A DNA stretch of 64,000 bases, from NCBI GenBank assembly GCA_963976435.1, contig CAXBKQ010000001.1, positions 124,001 to 188,000 on the forward strand, in the 5' to 3' direction. A model generated the notes under the pieces. That model made no database searches. It saw only the letters and a list, made by a program, of their open reading frames with translations, and was not told where the DNA came from. Made by a program: the position numbers and the translations under genes. Below, in pieces: positions 9,337 through 16,180 of the stretch; position 1 is the first letter of the stretch, and the number at the start of each line of letters is the position of its first letter. Source of the stretch: CAKZNE01 sp963976435 (GTDB lineage Bacteria > Bacteroidota > Bacteroidia > Flavobacteriales > Schleiferiaceae).

Positions 9337-10100
9337 AAACCAAATTTTCGATAATTTCTATTGTAATATTTTCTTTGGTATTTTTTCAGTTAAAGGCACA
9401 GTCCAGTAGCGATCTTCCCAAGAAACAAAGGTTTTTATCCTTACATGCAGGTGTTGGTTATACGAGTTTTACCTTCAGAGAATCCAATTTCGAAGAAGTA
9501 TTGATAAAACACAATCAACAATGGAGAAATACCTATAATTATGATTTAGGAATAGTTTATCATAGAAATGACAGTTGGTCATTTAGCTTGTCAGCCTCAC
9601 AAATTACTGCACAAGCAAAAACAGAAAATATTGTCGCTATCTCTCCCACCGATACTTTTGCGGGATTTTTAGAAGATGATATTACTTTAAGAACCCTGGG
9701 TATAACAGCAGAAAAAAGCCTTGTACGTAAAGAAGCGTTTTCCCTTGGCTATTTTATCGGTTTAGATTATTTCTATTACAGAAATGTGGGTCATTTTATT
9801 GTTGATGATTTTATTCTCGATGGTGGAGATTTTTCTTTCAGACTTGGTGCCTTCTTTGAGTTGAGTTTAAGCCAGAATTTGTATTTAAATTTCAAAGCTC
9901 AATATGTCTCTAGTACCCTAAGCAGTCCAGCGTATGAAGCTGTAAATCCACAACTAATATTGAATGTTGAAAGCCAGGATTTAAGTAGAATGGAGTTTAG
10001 TTTGGGAATACGTTTGAGTTTACTTAAAGAAGCTAGTAAAAGATCTAAGGCTCCAGCAGACAATGATGAGGACTATGTTCCTAACCGTCGATTTGACTAA
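9333..10100 (+). CDS. Outer-membrane beta-barrel-like protein
   Basis: A 255-residue protein whose ATG overlaps the previous stop (ATGA). It has a signal peptide (hydrophobic 7-20, cut near KAQ) followed by alternating aromatic and polar strands such as FLSLHAGVGYTSF, LGIVYHRNDSWSFSLSAS and FSLGIRLSLLKEA, typical of small outer-membrane barrels. The C-terminus is a charged tail, not the usual terminal Phe, so extra residues follow the last strand. No close family recognised. Its last 4 bases overlap the convergent gene at 10097. Confidence 0.6.
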   Translation: MKTKFSIISIVIFSLVFFQLKAQSSSDLPKKQRFLSLHAGVGYTSFTFRESNFEEVLIKHNQQWRNTYNYDLGIVYHRNDSWSFSLSASQITAQAKTENIVAISPTDTFAGFLEDDITLRTLGITAEKSLVRKEAFSLGYFIGLDYFYYRNVGHFIVDDFILDGGDFSFRLGAFFELSLSQNLYLNFKAQYVSSTLSSPAYEAVNPQLILNVESQDLSRMEFSLGIRLSLLKEASKRSKAPADNDEDYVPNRRFD

Positions 10101-10624
10101 TATTTATTCTTTCCATTAGATATCGCTTTTAAAATTTTCCTGGCTCTAGATGCAAATCCTACGCTAGAATAGGATATCTGTTCCTCTATAATAAAGGAAA
10201 GCTCCTGTTGAAGTTCTCGGTGCTTATTGCTAATATTAAAAGCTACTGTCATAGCGAAAACTTTAATGGCTGCGGAAGTTTTGGTATTGGATAAATCCCT
10301 GATACAGAGGTTATAAGTTTGGGCTGCAAATTCTTCAGGAATTTCCAAAGATTGAAAACTTCTATAAATATTCCTTGAAATAGCATCGTGATTTGGATTA
10401 TTCAGGCAGTCTAAAAGAATAGGGAAATAGGGCAGAAGCCACTCACTTTTAGTTTCACCTATCATTCCTATTACCCAAGCGGATCTCTGATTTAGCCTGT
10501 AATCTTCTTCGGTGAAGATTTTCATTAATAGGTCAAATTCCCAAGGATTCTCTAGAAGGTAATTGAAAATCAATAAACTATTCTCCTTTGAATGCTCTTT
10601 TAACAGTTGTTGTTTTAAATTCAT
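10097..10624 (-). CDS. HEAT-like helical protein
   Basis: About 175 residues from ATG 10624. A longer frame back to TTG 10648 would run through the apparent promoter (CAAAAATA at 10631-10638, TATTTTTG on this strand), so the ATG is preferred. The protein is wholly helical with a repeated pattern (NQRSAWVIGMIGE, KVFAMTVAFNIS, SRARKILKAI) like HEAT or armadillo units. Relatives in Bacteroidota are often mislabelled adenylosuccinate lyase; no lyase motif is present here. Function unknown, possibly a protein-binding scaffold. Confidence 0.65.
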   Translation of the reverse strand: MNLKQQLLKEHSKENSLLIFNYLLENPWEFDLLMKIFTEEDYRLNQRSAWVIGMIGETKSEWLLPYFPILLDCLNNPNHDAISRNIYRSFQSLEIPEEFAAQTYNLCIRDLSNTKTSAAIKVFAMTVAFNISNKHRELQQELSFIIEEQISYSSVGFASRARKILKAISNGKNKY

Positions 10625-10630
10625 GGCCCA

Positions 10631-10638
10631 CAAAAATA
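10631..10638 (-). promoter_or_regulatory. -7 box TATTTTTG six bases from a start codon
   Basis: On the minus strand TATTTTTG fits TAnnTTTG and ends 6 nt before the ATG at 10624. The transcript would begin at or next to the start codon. Confidence 0.45.
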
Positions 10639-10665
10639 ATAGAACCAAAAAGTAAACTTATTTAA

Positions 10666-10685
10666 TTTTCAATATTTTTTGAAAA
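10666..10685. promoter_or_regulatory. Candidate operator, TTCAA-N6-TTGAA palindrome (copy 1)
   Basis: The core inverted repeat TTCAA-tatttt-TTGAA, extended by TT and AA on the flanks, lies upstream of the GbsR-type regulator gene and overlaps its -33 element (TTTG at 10678-10681). A nearly identical copy sits at 11232-11250 before the next genes. Repressor autoregulation is the simplest reading. Confidence 0.6.
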
Positions 10686-10707
10686 TTGAAAAAGTTTTTT
10701 ATCTTTG
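10678..10707 (+). promoter_or_regulatory. Promoter of the GbsR-type regulator gene
   Basis: TTTG (10678-10681), an 18 nt spacer, and TATCTTTG (10700-10707) form a good Bacteroidota promoter. Only 4 nt separate the -7 box from the ATG at 10712, so the mRNA is probably leaderless or nearly so. Confidence 0.6.
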
Positions 10708-10711
10708 ACCC

Positions 10712-11212
10712 ATGCAATACGAAGAGGCAAGAGAAGAATTTATTCAAACCTGGGGGAATTTAGCCACACAATGGGGCATAAATAGAACCATGGCGCAGAT
10801 TCATGCTGTTTTGCTTTTGAGTCCAAATGCCATGACCACCGATGATGTAATGGAAGAATTGCAGATCTCTCGTGGAAATGCCAATATGAATATCAGAGCT
10901 TTAGTGGACTGGGCACTGGTGCAGAAAATATACGTAAAAGGGGATAGGAAGGAGTTTTTCATAGCCGTGAAGGATACCTATACAATAGCAAGAAGAATTG
11001 CCAAGGAAAGGCAACGAAGAGAATTAAGTCCTGTAGTCTCCATGCTCGAAGTACTAAAAGATATAGATGGAGATGGTGAAATGGAAAGGGAGTTGAAGAC
11101 TTTCAGTGCCGATATGTATGAAATGACCAAACAAATCAACAGTTTACTTAGTGCCTTTGGAGATTCAGAACCCAAATGGTGGAAACGTAAATTAATGGGC
11201 TTTTTGAAGTAA
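10712..11212 (+). CDS. GbsR/MarR-type transcriptional regulator
   Basis: A 166-residue cytoplasmic DNA-binding protein. The winged helix-turn-helix covers about residues 20-85: AQIHAVLLLSPNAMTTDDVMEELQISRGNANMNIRALVDWALVQ is GbsR-like. A helical C-terminal region (about 95-150) should mediate dimerisation. A TTCAA-N6-TTGAA palindrome overlaps its own promoter and recurs before the three membrane-protein genes that follow, so it probably represses both itself and them. The effector ligand is unknown; GbsR relatives sense choline, but there are no betaine genes here. Confidence 0.85.
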   Translation: MQYEEAREEFIQTWGNLATQWGINRTMAQIHAVLLLSPNAMTTDDVMEELQISRGNANMNIRALVDWALVQKIYVKGDRKEFFIAVKDTYTIARRIAKERQRRELSPVVSMLEVLKDIDGDGEMERELKTFSADMYEMTKQINSLLSAFGDSEPKWWKRKLMGFLK

Positions 11213-11231
11213 ATATTTTTTTAAATCAAAC

Positions 11232-11250
11232 TTTCAATATTTTTTGAAAA
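11232..11250. promoter_or_regulatory. Candidate operator, TTCAA-N6-TTGAA palindrome (copy 2)
   Basis: TTTCAATATTTTTTGAAAA repeats the palindrome at 10666-10685 in the 73 nt gap between the regulator gene and the first membrane-protein gene. The two copies share 19 consecutive bases, too many for chance in two short gaps beside a winged-helix regulator. Confidence 0.6.
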
Positions 11251-11285
11251 TCCAATAAGTTAAACAAGTATAAAAATTAGAAATT

Positions 11286-11660
11286 ATGAATTTACATGTC
11301 TTAAGTTACCTCATTTACCTTCCCATCACCATAGTACTAACTATTTGGGTAGGGCATATGCTCTTTAAAAACGGAAAGATTTTCCTAGTGGATATATTTG
11401 AGAAAAATTTGGAACTAGCCCAAAGCGTAAACCAGCTTTTACTAGTAGGATTCTATTTAATAAATATCGGATATGCGGTTTTCACACTTAGTAATACTGA
11501 AATGATAGACAGTTACAGGGTTCTTATCGAAACTTTAAGTAAAAAAGTAGGTGTTATAATCTTGATTTTAGGAGCCATGCATTTTGCCAATATTTTCATT
11601 TTCTACAGACTAAGGAAAAGACATGTTGAGGAAGAAAAAATTGAAGCTCTTTATAAATAG
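11286..11660 (+). CDS. Small three-helix membrane protein
   Basis: A 124-residue protein with three hydrophobic segments (about 8-27, 50-72 and 88-108) and a charged C-terminus. VLTIWVGHMLFKNGKIFL and LVGFYLINIGYAVFTL suggest a defined but unnamed family. It is the first structural gene after the GbsR-type regulator and behind the second operator copy. I do not recognise a function. Confidence 0.7.
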   Translation: MNLHVLSYLIYLPITIVLTIWVGHMLFKNGKIFLVDIFEKNLELAQSVNQLLLVGFYLINIGYAVFTLSNTEMIDSYRVLIETLSKKVGVIILILGAMHFANIFIFYRLRKRHVEEEKIEALYK

Positions 11661-11667
11661 TGAATAT

Positions 11668-11685
11668 GCCCCTCCCAAGGGAGGG
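11668..11685. other. GC-rich hairpin inside the membrane-protein operon
   Basis: CCCCTCC-CAAG-GGAGGGG forms a perfect 7 bp stem with a 4 nt loop in otherwise AT-rich DNA, 8 bases after the upstream stop codon. No T-run follows, so it is not a standard terminator; it may stabilise or process the mRNA between two genes. Confidence 0.6.
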
Positions 11686-11701
11686 GCCAAATATCCTGAC
11701 T

Positions 11702-12121
11702 ATGAATCGTTTTTTAATCCATATGAATCTGATAGGAATGTTTTTTAGCTTTCTGTTTCTACTTCATGATATTTTCACCAATAGCGGCCTTATGGCGGCA
11801 CTTTCATTGCTTTTTCTTCTTGGTTTATTTCAAATAAGCATGAGCTTTATTCAAATTTTAAAAAGAAGCAAAAGAAATATTTACCTAGACCTTCATTTTG
11901 TTGTAGTTATTCTATATTTATTTATGATTCTCGGTCTGGAAGAGGAAATTTTCCAAGAGCATCGGATTTTATTTATTGCTTGGCTTCCGTTTTTTATAGG
12001 CCTTCTTTTTAGTTATGGAGCAGGTAAATTGGTTTTTAAGATCGAAGGACGAAATGCCAAAAAATTTGAAAACAGCAGGAGGGAGTTTGTGCTTGACAAA
12101 AAAGCACAATCTGAAAAATAG
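11702..12121 (+). CDS. Four-helix membrane protein, paralogue of the next gene
   Basis: About 139 residues from ATG 11702. A longer frame from GTG 11660 would translate the GC-rich hairpin, and only the ATG 11702 product aligns end to end with the following gene product: both read M-x5-7-NLIG-x-x-x-SF near the start, then LGIFQ/LGLFQ, KRxKxNxxLDxHF, a conserved Pro and LLF/FLF, and KLxF-x-x-GRN/GQN. Four membrane helices are predicted by eye. Function unknown; expected to be controlled with the GbsR-type regulator. Confidence 0.65.
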   Translation: MNRFLIHMNLIGMFFSFLFLLHDIFTNSGLMAALSLLFLLGLFQISMSFIQILKRSKRNIYLDLHFVVVILYLFMILGLEEEIFQEHRILFIAWLPFFIGLLFSYGAGKLVFKIEGRNAKKFENSRREFVLDKKAQSEK

Positions 12122-12146
12122 AATCACAAAACCAAAAAACTAAACA

Positions 12147-12527
12147 ATGAAACAAATAATTTTTCTTTTCAACTTAATAGGTCTAGGCATAAGTTTTTCT
12201 TATTTCATATTGGATCAACCCGTTTTAGGCGATTCATTTTACAGTTTAATATCACATTTAGTACTAGGTATTTTTCAATTTATCTTCAGCTTGGTTTATT
12301 TTTTTAAAAGAGATAAAACCAATAGAATTTTGGATATTCATTTTATGCTGAGCTCGATTTACCTTGTTTTGGCCATTATTGCTCGTAATCAACCCTCATT
12401 GGCGATAGATGAGGAAATAGCACTTGGATTAATACCCTGCCTTTTAGCATTTCTTTTCACTTTGGGTTTTGCTAAGCTATTATTTGCTAAAGGCCAGAAT
12501 AGAAATGATTGGACCTCACTAAAATAG
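12147..12527 (+). CDS. Four-helix membrane protein, paralogue of the previous gene
   Basis: A 126-residue inner-membrane protein with four hydrophobic segments (about 3-20, 31-52, 67-84 and 95-114). It shares NLIG, LGIFQF, KRDKTNRILDIHF and KLLFAKGQN with the preceding product, showing a tandem duplication. ATG start 25 nt after the previous stop. No functional motif is visible. Confidence 0.65.
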   Translation: MKQIIFLFNLIGLGISFSYFILDQPVLGDSFYSLISHLVLGIFQFIFSLVYFFKRDKTNRILDIHFMLSSIYLVLAIIARNQPSLAIDEEIALGLIPCLLAFLFTLGFAKLLFAKGQNRNDWTSLK

Positions 12528-12706
12528 CCTGGAATGGATTTATAAGGCTCTAATCCCTAATGGACTGAGATTTACAGCTGTCTTTTGATTAAGTTAAAAT
12601 GAATTTATTTCTAGGTCTATAGAGCCCAATTTTACAAACAGTAAATTGTTGACACTTAGCTTAGAGATTAAAATGATGGAATAATTTCATTTCCATAAAC
12701 AAAGCG

Positions 12707-12714
12707 TATCTTTG
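12707..12714 (+). promoter_or_regulatory. -7 box TATCTTTG of the DEAD-box helicase gene
   Basis: TATCTTTG followed by CGCC is a strong Bacteroidota -7 element. It shows that the first in-frame TTG (12712) lies inside the promoter and cannot be the start. I see no clear -33 TTG at the expected distance. Confidence 0.6.
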
Positions 12715-12738
12715 CGCCTCATTTTTAAGTTATTACAA

Positions 12739-14520
12739 TTGACAGATTTTAAGGCCTTAGGCCTATCAAGTAATGTTCTTAAAGCTTTGGAAGAAATGGG
12801 ATTCGAAAATCCTACCAAAATTCAAGAACAAACCATTCCCATATTATTACAAGAAGACGGTGATTTTATAGGTTTAGCTCAAACAGGCACAGGAAAGACT
12901 GCGGCCTTTGGATTACCATTATTGGAATTATTAGATTTTGATGATCGTGCAACACAAGCATTGGTTTTAGCACCAACACGTGAATTGGCTCAACAAATTG
13001 CCGTTCAGTTGGAGGCCTATTCCAAATATTTAGGAAAATTAAGTACAGTATGTGTTTATGGAGGAGCTAGCATTCAAACACAAATATCTCAACTAAGGAG
13101 AGGAGCACAAATAATCGTTGGAACTCCAGGTAGACTGATTGATCTTGCGGAGCGAAAAGCGGTGAAATTAGATCAACTAAGGTTTTTAATCTTGGATGAG
13201 GCAGATGAAATGCTAAATATGGGTTTCAAGGATGAATTAGATAAAATTCTTTCTTTTACCCATGAAGACAAAACTACCTGGTTGTTTTCTGCTACCATGC
13301 CCAGAGAAATCAAGGGAATGGTTAAAAACTATATGAATAATCCCAAGGAGGTAATTTCCAATACAGGGGTTGTTGTAAACGAAAATATTGAGCATCAATT
13401 TGTAAATGTTAAAGCTTCTGAAAAACCTTCAGTTCTAAAGCGCTTTTTAGATTATGATGCAGATTTATATGGAGTAGTTTTTTGTAGAACAAAACGCGAC
13501 ACTCAAAATTTAGCGGAAGCCTTAGTAGAGGCAGGTTATGCAGCAGAACCATTGCATGGTGATCTTTCTCAAGCACAAAGGGATGCCGTTATGAAAAGGT
13601 TTCGTTCTGGAACCCTAAGAGTATTGGTAGCTACAGATGTGGCCGCAAGAGGTATTGATGTTGATAATCTCACCCATGTTGTGCACTTTGCCCTTCCTGA
13701 TGATCCTGAATACTATACTCATAGAAGTGGACGTACCGCAAGAGCTGGAAAAAAAGGTATTTCCCTTTCCTTGGTAACTCGCTCGGATAAAAGGAAAATG
13801 AGTATGCTAGAAAATAAACTGAAAATCAGATTTTCAAAAGCTCATATTCCTAGTATGAAAGAAATTAGCAGTAATAGAATCGCACGTTGGGCGGATCATA
13901 TTGCGAATTTTGAAGTGGAAAAAGACATTCCTGCTGAAGCTCTTTCACAAGCCTATAAATTTTTAGGAGATATTAGTCACGAAGAACTTATCGCCAAACT
14001 AGTAGCGAAGGAATTGTCATCAATAAAAGACGAGCCCGATCAGATTATCAATTTAGATTTTGATAAAGGTGGTAATGATAGCGGGTCTAGAGGTAGAGAT
14101 CGCGGTGGAAGAAGCCGAGGACGTGATAATGATAGAGGTCGTGGGCGTGATAGAGGCCCCAGACAAGGTGATGAAAATAAACAACGCTTTTTCATTGGAG
14201 TAGGTGAAATGGATGATTTTAATAAGGGTAAATTATTGAGATATATCTGTGATGAAACCGGAGTAAAGGGCGATGATATTGGTCGAATAAATATCCAAAG
14301 GATGCATTCATTTTTTGATATTGAAGCCGATGCTGCTCCCAAACTTGCCTCCAAAGATTTAGAATATAATGGTCGTACAGTAAGGCTAAACCGCGATGAT
14401 GATAACTCTTCTCGTGGTGGTGTTGGCGGTGGATCCAGAAAAAGAAAGGATAGAGGCGACAAAGGCAAAAGAGGAAAATTTGAGGGTGATAGATCAAAGT
14501 CCAAAAGACGTAGGTACTAA
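12739..14520 (+). CDS. DEAD-box RNA helicase with RG-rich linker and DbpA-type RNA-binding domain
   Basis: About 593 residues from TTG 12739, 24 nt after the -7 box; this start keeps the Q motif (FENPTKIQ). ATP-dependent RNA unwinding in ribosome assembly or mRNA decay. Motifs in order: AQTGTGKT (I), PTRELA (Ia), GTPGR (Ib), DEAD (II), SAT (III), ATDVAARGID (V), HRSGRTARAG (VI). An Arg/Gly/Asp-rich linker (GRDRGGRSRGR and similar) precedes a DbpA-like RNA-binding domain (RFFIGVGEMDDFNKGKLLRYI ... RTVRL) and a basic tail. The layout resembles DeaD/CsdA. No operon partner is evident; a hairpin terminator follows at 14527. Confidence 0.92.
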   Translation: MTDFKALGLSSNVLKALEEMGFENPTKIQEQTIPILLQEDGDFIGLAQTGTGKTAAFGLPLLELLDFDDRATQALVLAPTRELAQQIAVQLEAYSKYLGKLSTVCVYGGASIQTQISQLRRGAQIIVGTPGRLIDLAERKAVKLDQLRFLILDEADEMLNMGFKDELDKILSFTHEDKTTWLFSATMPREIKGMVKNYMNNPKEVISNTGVVVNENIEHQFVNVKASEKPSVLKRFLDYDADLYGVVFCRTKRDTQNLAEALVEAGYAAEPLHGDLSQAQRDAVMKRFRSGTLRVLVATDVAARGIDVDNLTHVVHFALPDDPEYYTHRSGRTARAGKKGISLSLVTRSDKRKMSMLENKLKIRFSKAHIPSMKEISSNRIARWADHIANFEVEKDIPAEALSQAYKFLGDISHEELIAKLVAKELSSIKDEPDQIINLDFDKGGNDSGSRGRDRGGRSRGRDNDRGRGRDRGPRQGDENKQRFFIGVGEMDDFNKGKLLRYICDETGVKGDDIGRINIQRMHSFFDIEADAAPKLASKDLEYNGRTVRLNRDDDNSSRGGVGGGSRKRKDRGDKGKRGKFEGDRSKSKRRRY

Positions 14521-14526
14521 ACACAA

Positions 14527-14547
14527 GCCTTGAAAAAGGCCATTTTT
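14527..14547 (+). terminator. Rho-independent terminator after the helicase gene
   Basis: GCCTT-gaaa-AAGGC stem-loop followed by CATTTTT, seven bases after the helicase stop codon. The stem is short, so strength is uncertain. Confidence 0.5.
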
Positions 14548-14616
14548 ATAGTCCATTAATTAAAGCATTTAGTTAATTTGCTGCTTGGAAGTTTTTTCCT
14601 CGCTCAAATCAACTAG

Positions 14617-15903
14617 ATGTTTTTTTTTCTACTCCCTCTTTTTATTTTCACCTATGTATGGTGGGATGACTTTAATTTCTCCAAACAAATAAAGGATGCT
14701 AGGGCGGTTAAAATCCACTATACAGGATTAATATTCACCCTCATCATCATCCTGGTTCCCATTTATTTAATCAATGATTATTTTCAAATTCGCCCTCCTG
14801 ATTTTTCGTGGACAGAAGGCTTAAACCTCAATTTTTATTTTGCAATAATTCTTTCTGGCTTAGTATCCTTTGGTTGGTATTTATTCATCAGTTGGTTGGA
14901 TATTTATGAAAAGGAAAAATTCATCTATATTTTTCTAACTTTTATAATGGCCTGTGCAACTACCTTTTTGGTTTTCACTTTCGTTCCTTTCTGGGAGGCC
15001 ATTGGTTTAAGAGAGAATAATCAGCTTTTTAATGATATCCTTTATGTTGTATTTAGAATTGGGGCCACCGAGGAATTTGTAAAAATTATTCCAGTGCTGA
15101 TTATTTTATTCTTCAGCAAACAAATGGATGAACCCTTTGATTTCATCCTTTTTGGAGCTGTTTCTGCCTTGGGATTTGCCTTCATCGAAAACATTCAATA
15201 CCTACAATCTACCAATCTTACAGCCCTTAGTGGTAGAGCATTATTTGCCAGCGTTAGCCATATGTTCGATACGGGAATTATTTGTTATTCTATGGCCATG
15301 GCGAGGTATAGAGGGAAAAGTATGGTTAAAGCCTTTTTTATCGGTTTTGGACTAGCAGCTCTTGCCCATGGTTTCTACGATTTTTGGTTGATTTTTGATT
15401 TTTCTAGTTTAGGTCTCCAAAATGGCTATTTCTTTTGGTTTACCCTCGTATTCTTCCTTATTAGTATTCACCTTTTTGCCATTATGAAGAATAATCTTAT
15501 CAATATTTCCCAATACTATCACCCAGAGAAAAATCTTGATGTTGTAGCCAATAAAACCAAACTTTTCAACTTGCTACTATTCATATTATTCGCAGGCTAC
15601 AGCTTCATTTATATCCTCAATGACCAAGTAGCTGCCAATAATTTCCTGATGAATTCGGCCTATAATTATACTTTCATCCTTATTTATCTTGTTCTGAGTT
15701 TTAATAGTACCAATATCGTTCAAGGTTATATTGCACCCATCTCACTAAATAAGGATCTCGTAAAACCCCTATTTAATCAACAACCGGAATACCTAGGACT
15801 GGAATTGATTATGAAAGCACCACTCAAAGGAAAAACAAGCATAGGTAAAATACTACCTCTAAAGGGTAAACTCATAAAAAGACTAGTGATAGATGAGATG
15901 TAA
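14617..15903 (+). CDS. PrsW family intramembrane metalloprotease
   Basis: A 428-residue multi-pass membrane protein. The PrsW signatures are all present: TEEFVK (E152, E153, K156), FAFIENIQY (E191), SHMFDTG (H215) and AHGFYDFW (H251, D255). PrsW-type proteases cut substrates, often anti-sigma factors, within or next to the membrane. Additional helices follow the catalytic core and the last 60 residues form a soluble tail. ATG start. The nearest anti-sigma-like gene in the window is at 60068, too far to assign as substrate. Confidence 0.85.
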   Translation: MFFFLLPLFIFTYVWWDDFNFSKQIKDARAVKIHYTGLIFTLIIILVPIYLINDYFQIRPPDFSWTEGLNLNFYFAIILSGLVSFGWYLFISWLDIYEKEKFIYIFLTFIMACATTFLVFTFVPFWEAIGLRENNQLFNDILYVVFRIGATEEFVKIIPVLIILFFSKQMDEPFDFILFGAVSALGFAFIENIQYLQSTNLTALSGRALFASVSHMFDTGIICYSMAMARYRGKSMVKAFFIGFGLAALAHGFYDFWLIFDFSSLGLQNGYFFWFTLVFFLISIHLFAIMKNNLINISQYYHPEKNLDVVANKTKLFNLLLFILFAGYSFIYILNDQVAANNFLMNSAYNYTFILIYLVLSFNSTNIVQGYIAPISLNKDLVKPLFNQQPEYLGLELIMKAPLKGKTSIGKILPLKGKLIKRLVIDEM

Positions 15904-15920
15904 ATTGGTATTTGTTTGAA

Positions 15921-16121
15921 ATGGACTCCAAAGCCTACTCCGAAGAAAAACATGGAAGAATTGTAGTTAAACCCGCTAATAATGAATTTTATATCCTCAC
16001 AGGTAAATCTCAATATTTTAAAGTAGGGATGGTGAAAATAGAAGATAAAAATGAAGTGGCCTTTAATAAAAGTCAACTTAAATTTATGGGCAATATAATT
16101 CTTTCTCCCAAGAGTAAATAA
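15921..16121 (+). CDS. Hypothetical 66-residue protein
   Basis: ATG 15921 is preferred over an in-frame TTG at 15912. The product is charged and beta-rich by look (GRIVVKP, EFYILTG, NEVAFNKSQLKFMGNIILSP), with no signal peptide or membrane helix. It starts 17 nt after the PrsW-type gene and is probably co-transcribed. An antisense frame overlaps it but has weaker composition. No family recognised. Confidence 0.5.
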   Translation: MDSKAYSEEKHGRIVVKPANNEFYILTGKSQYFKVGMVKIEDKNEVAFNKSQLKFMGNIILSPKSK

Positions 16122-16180
16122 TCAAAAGCATCTGTTTGTTAGTTGTTTAACTAAATCTACTTAAACCATAAAATTAAACA

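Noticed and set aside
11660..11701. GTG start extending the 11702 gene
   Set aside because: It would translate the GC-rich hairpin and breaks the N-terminal alignment with the paralogue at 12147.
12712..12738. Earlier TTG start for the helicase
   Set aside because: It lies inside the -7 box TATCTTTG and would add residues with no family match.
12528..12738. Possible small gene or terminator before the helicase
   Set aside because: No frame with coding character; AGCCT/AGGCT pairing has a 13 nt loop and no T-run.
14040..14504. Minus-strand 154-codon frame inside the helicase gene
   Set aside because: It is antisense to the RG-rich linker and RNA-binding domain; its Ser/Pro/Leu runs are the mirror of Arg/Gly codons.
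15777..16076. Minus-strand 99-codon frame over the end of the PrsW gene
   Set aside because: It overlaps two plus-strand frames, one of them certain, and has no signal, domain or promoter.
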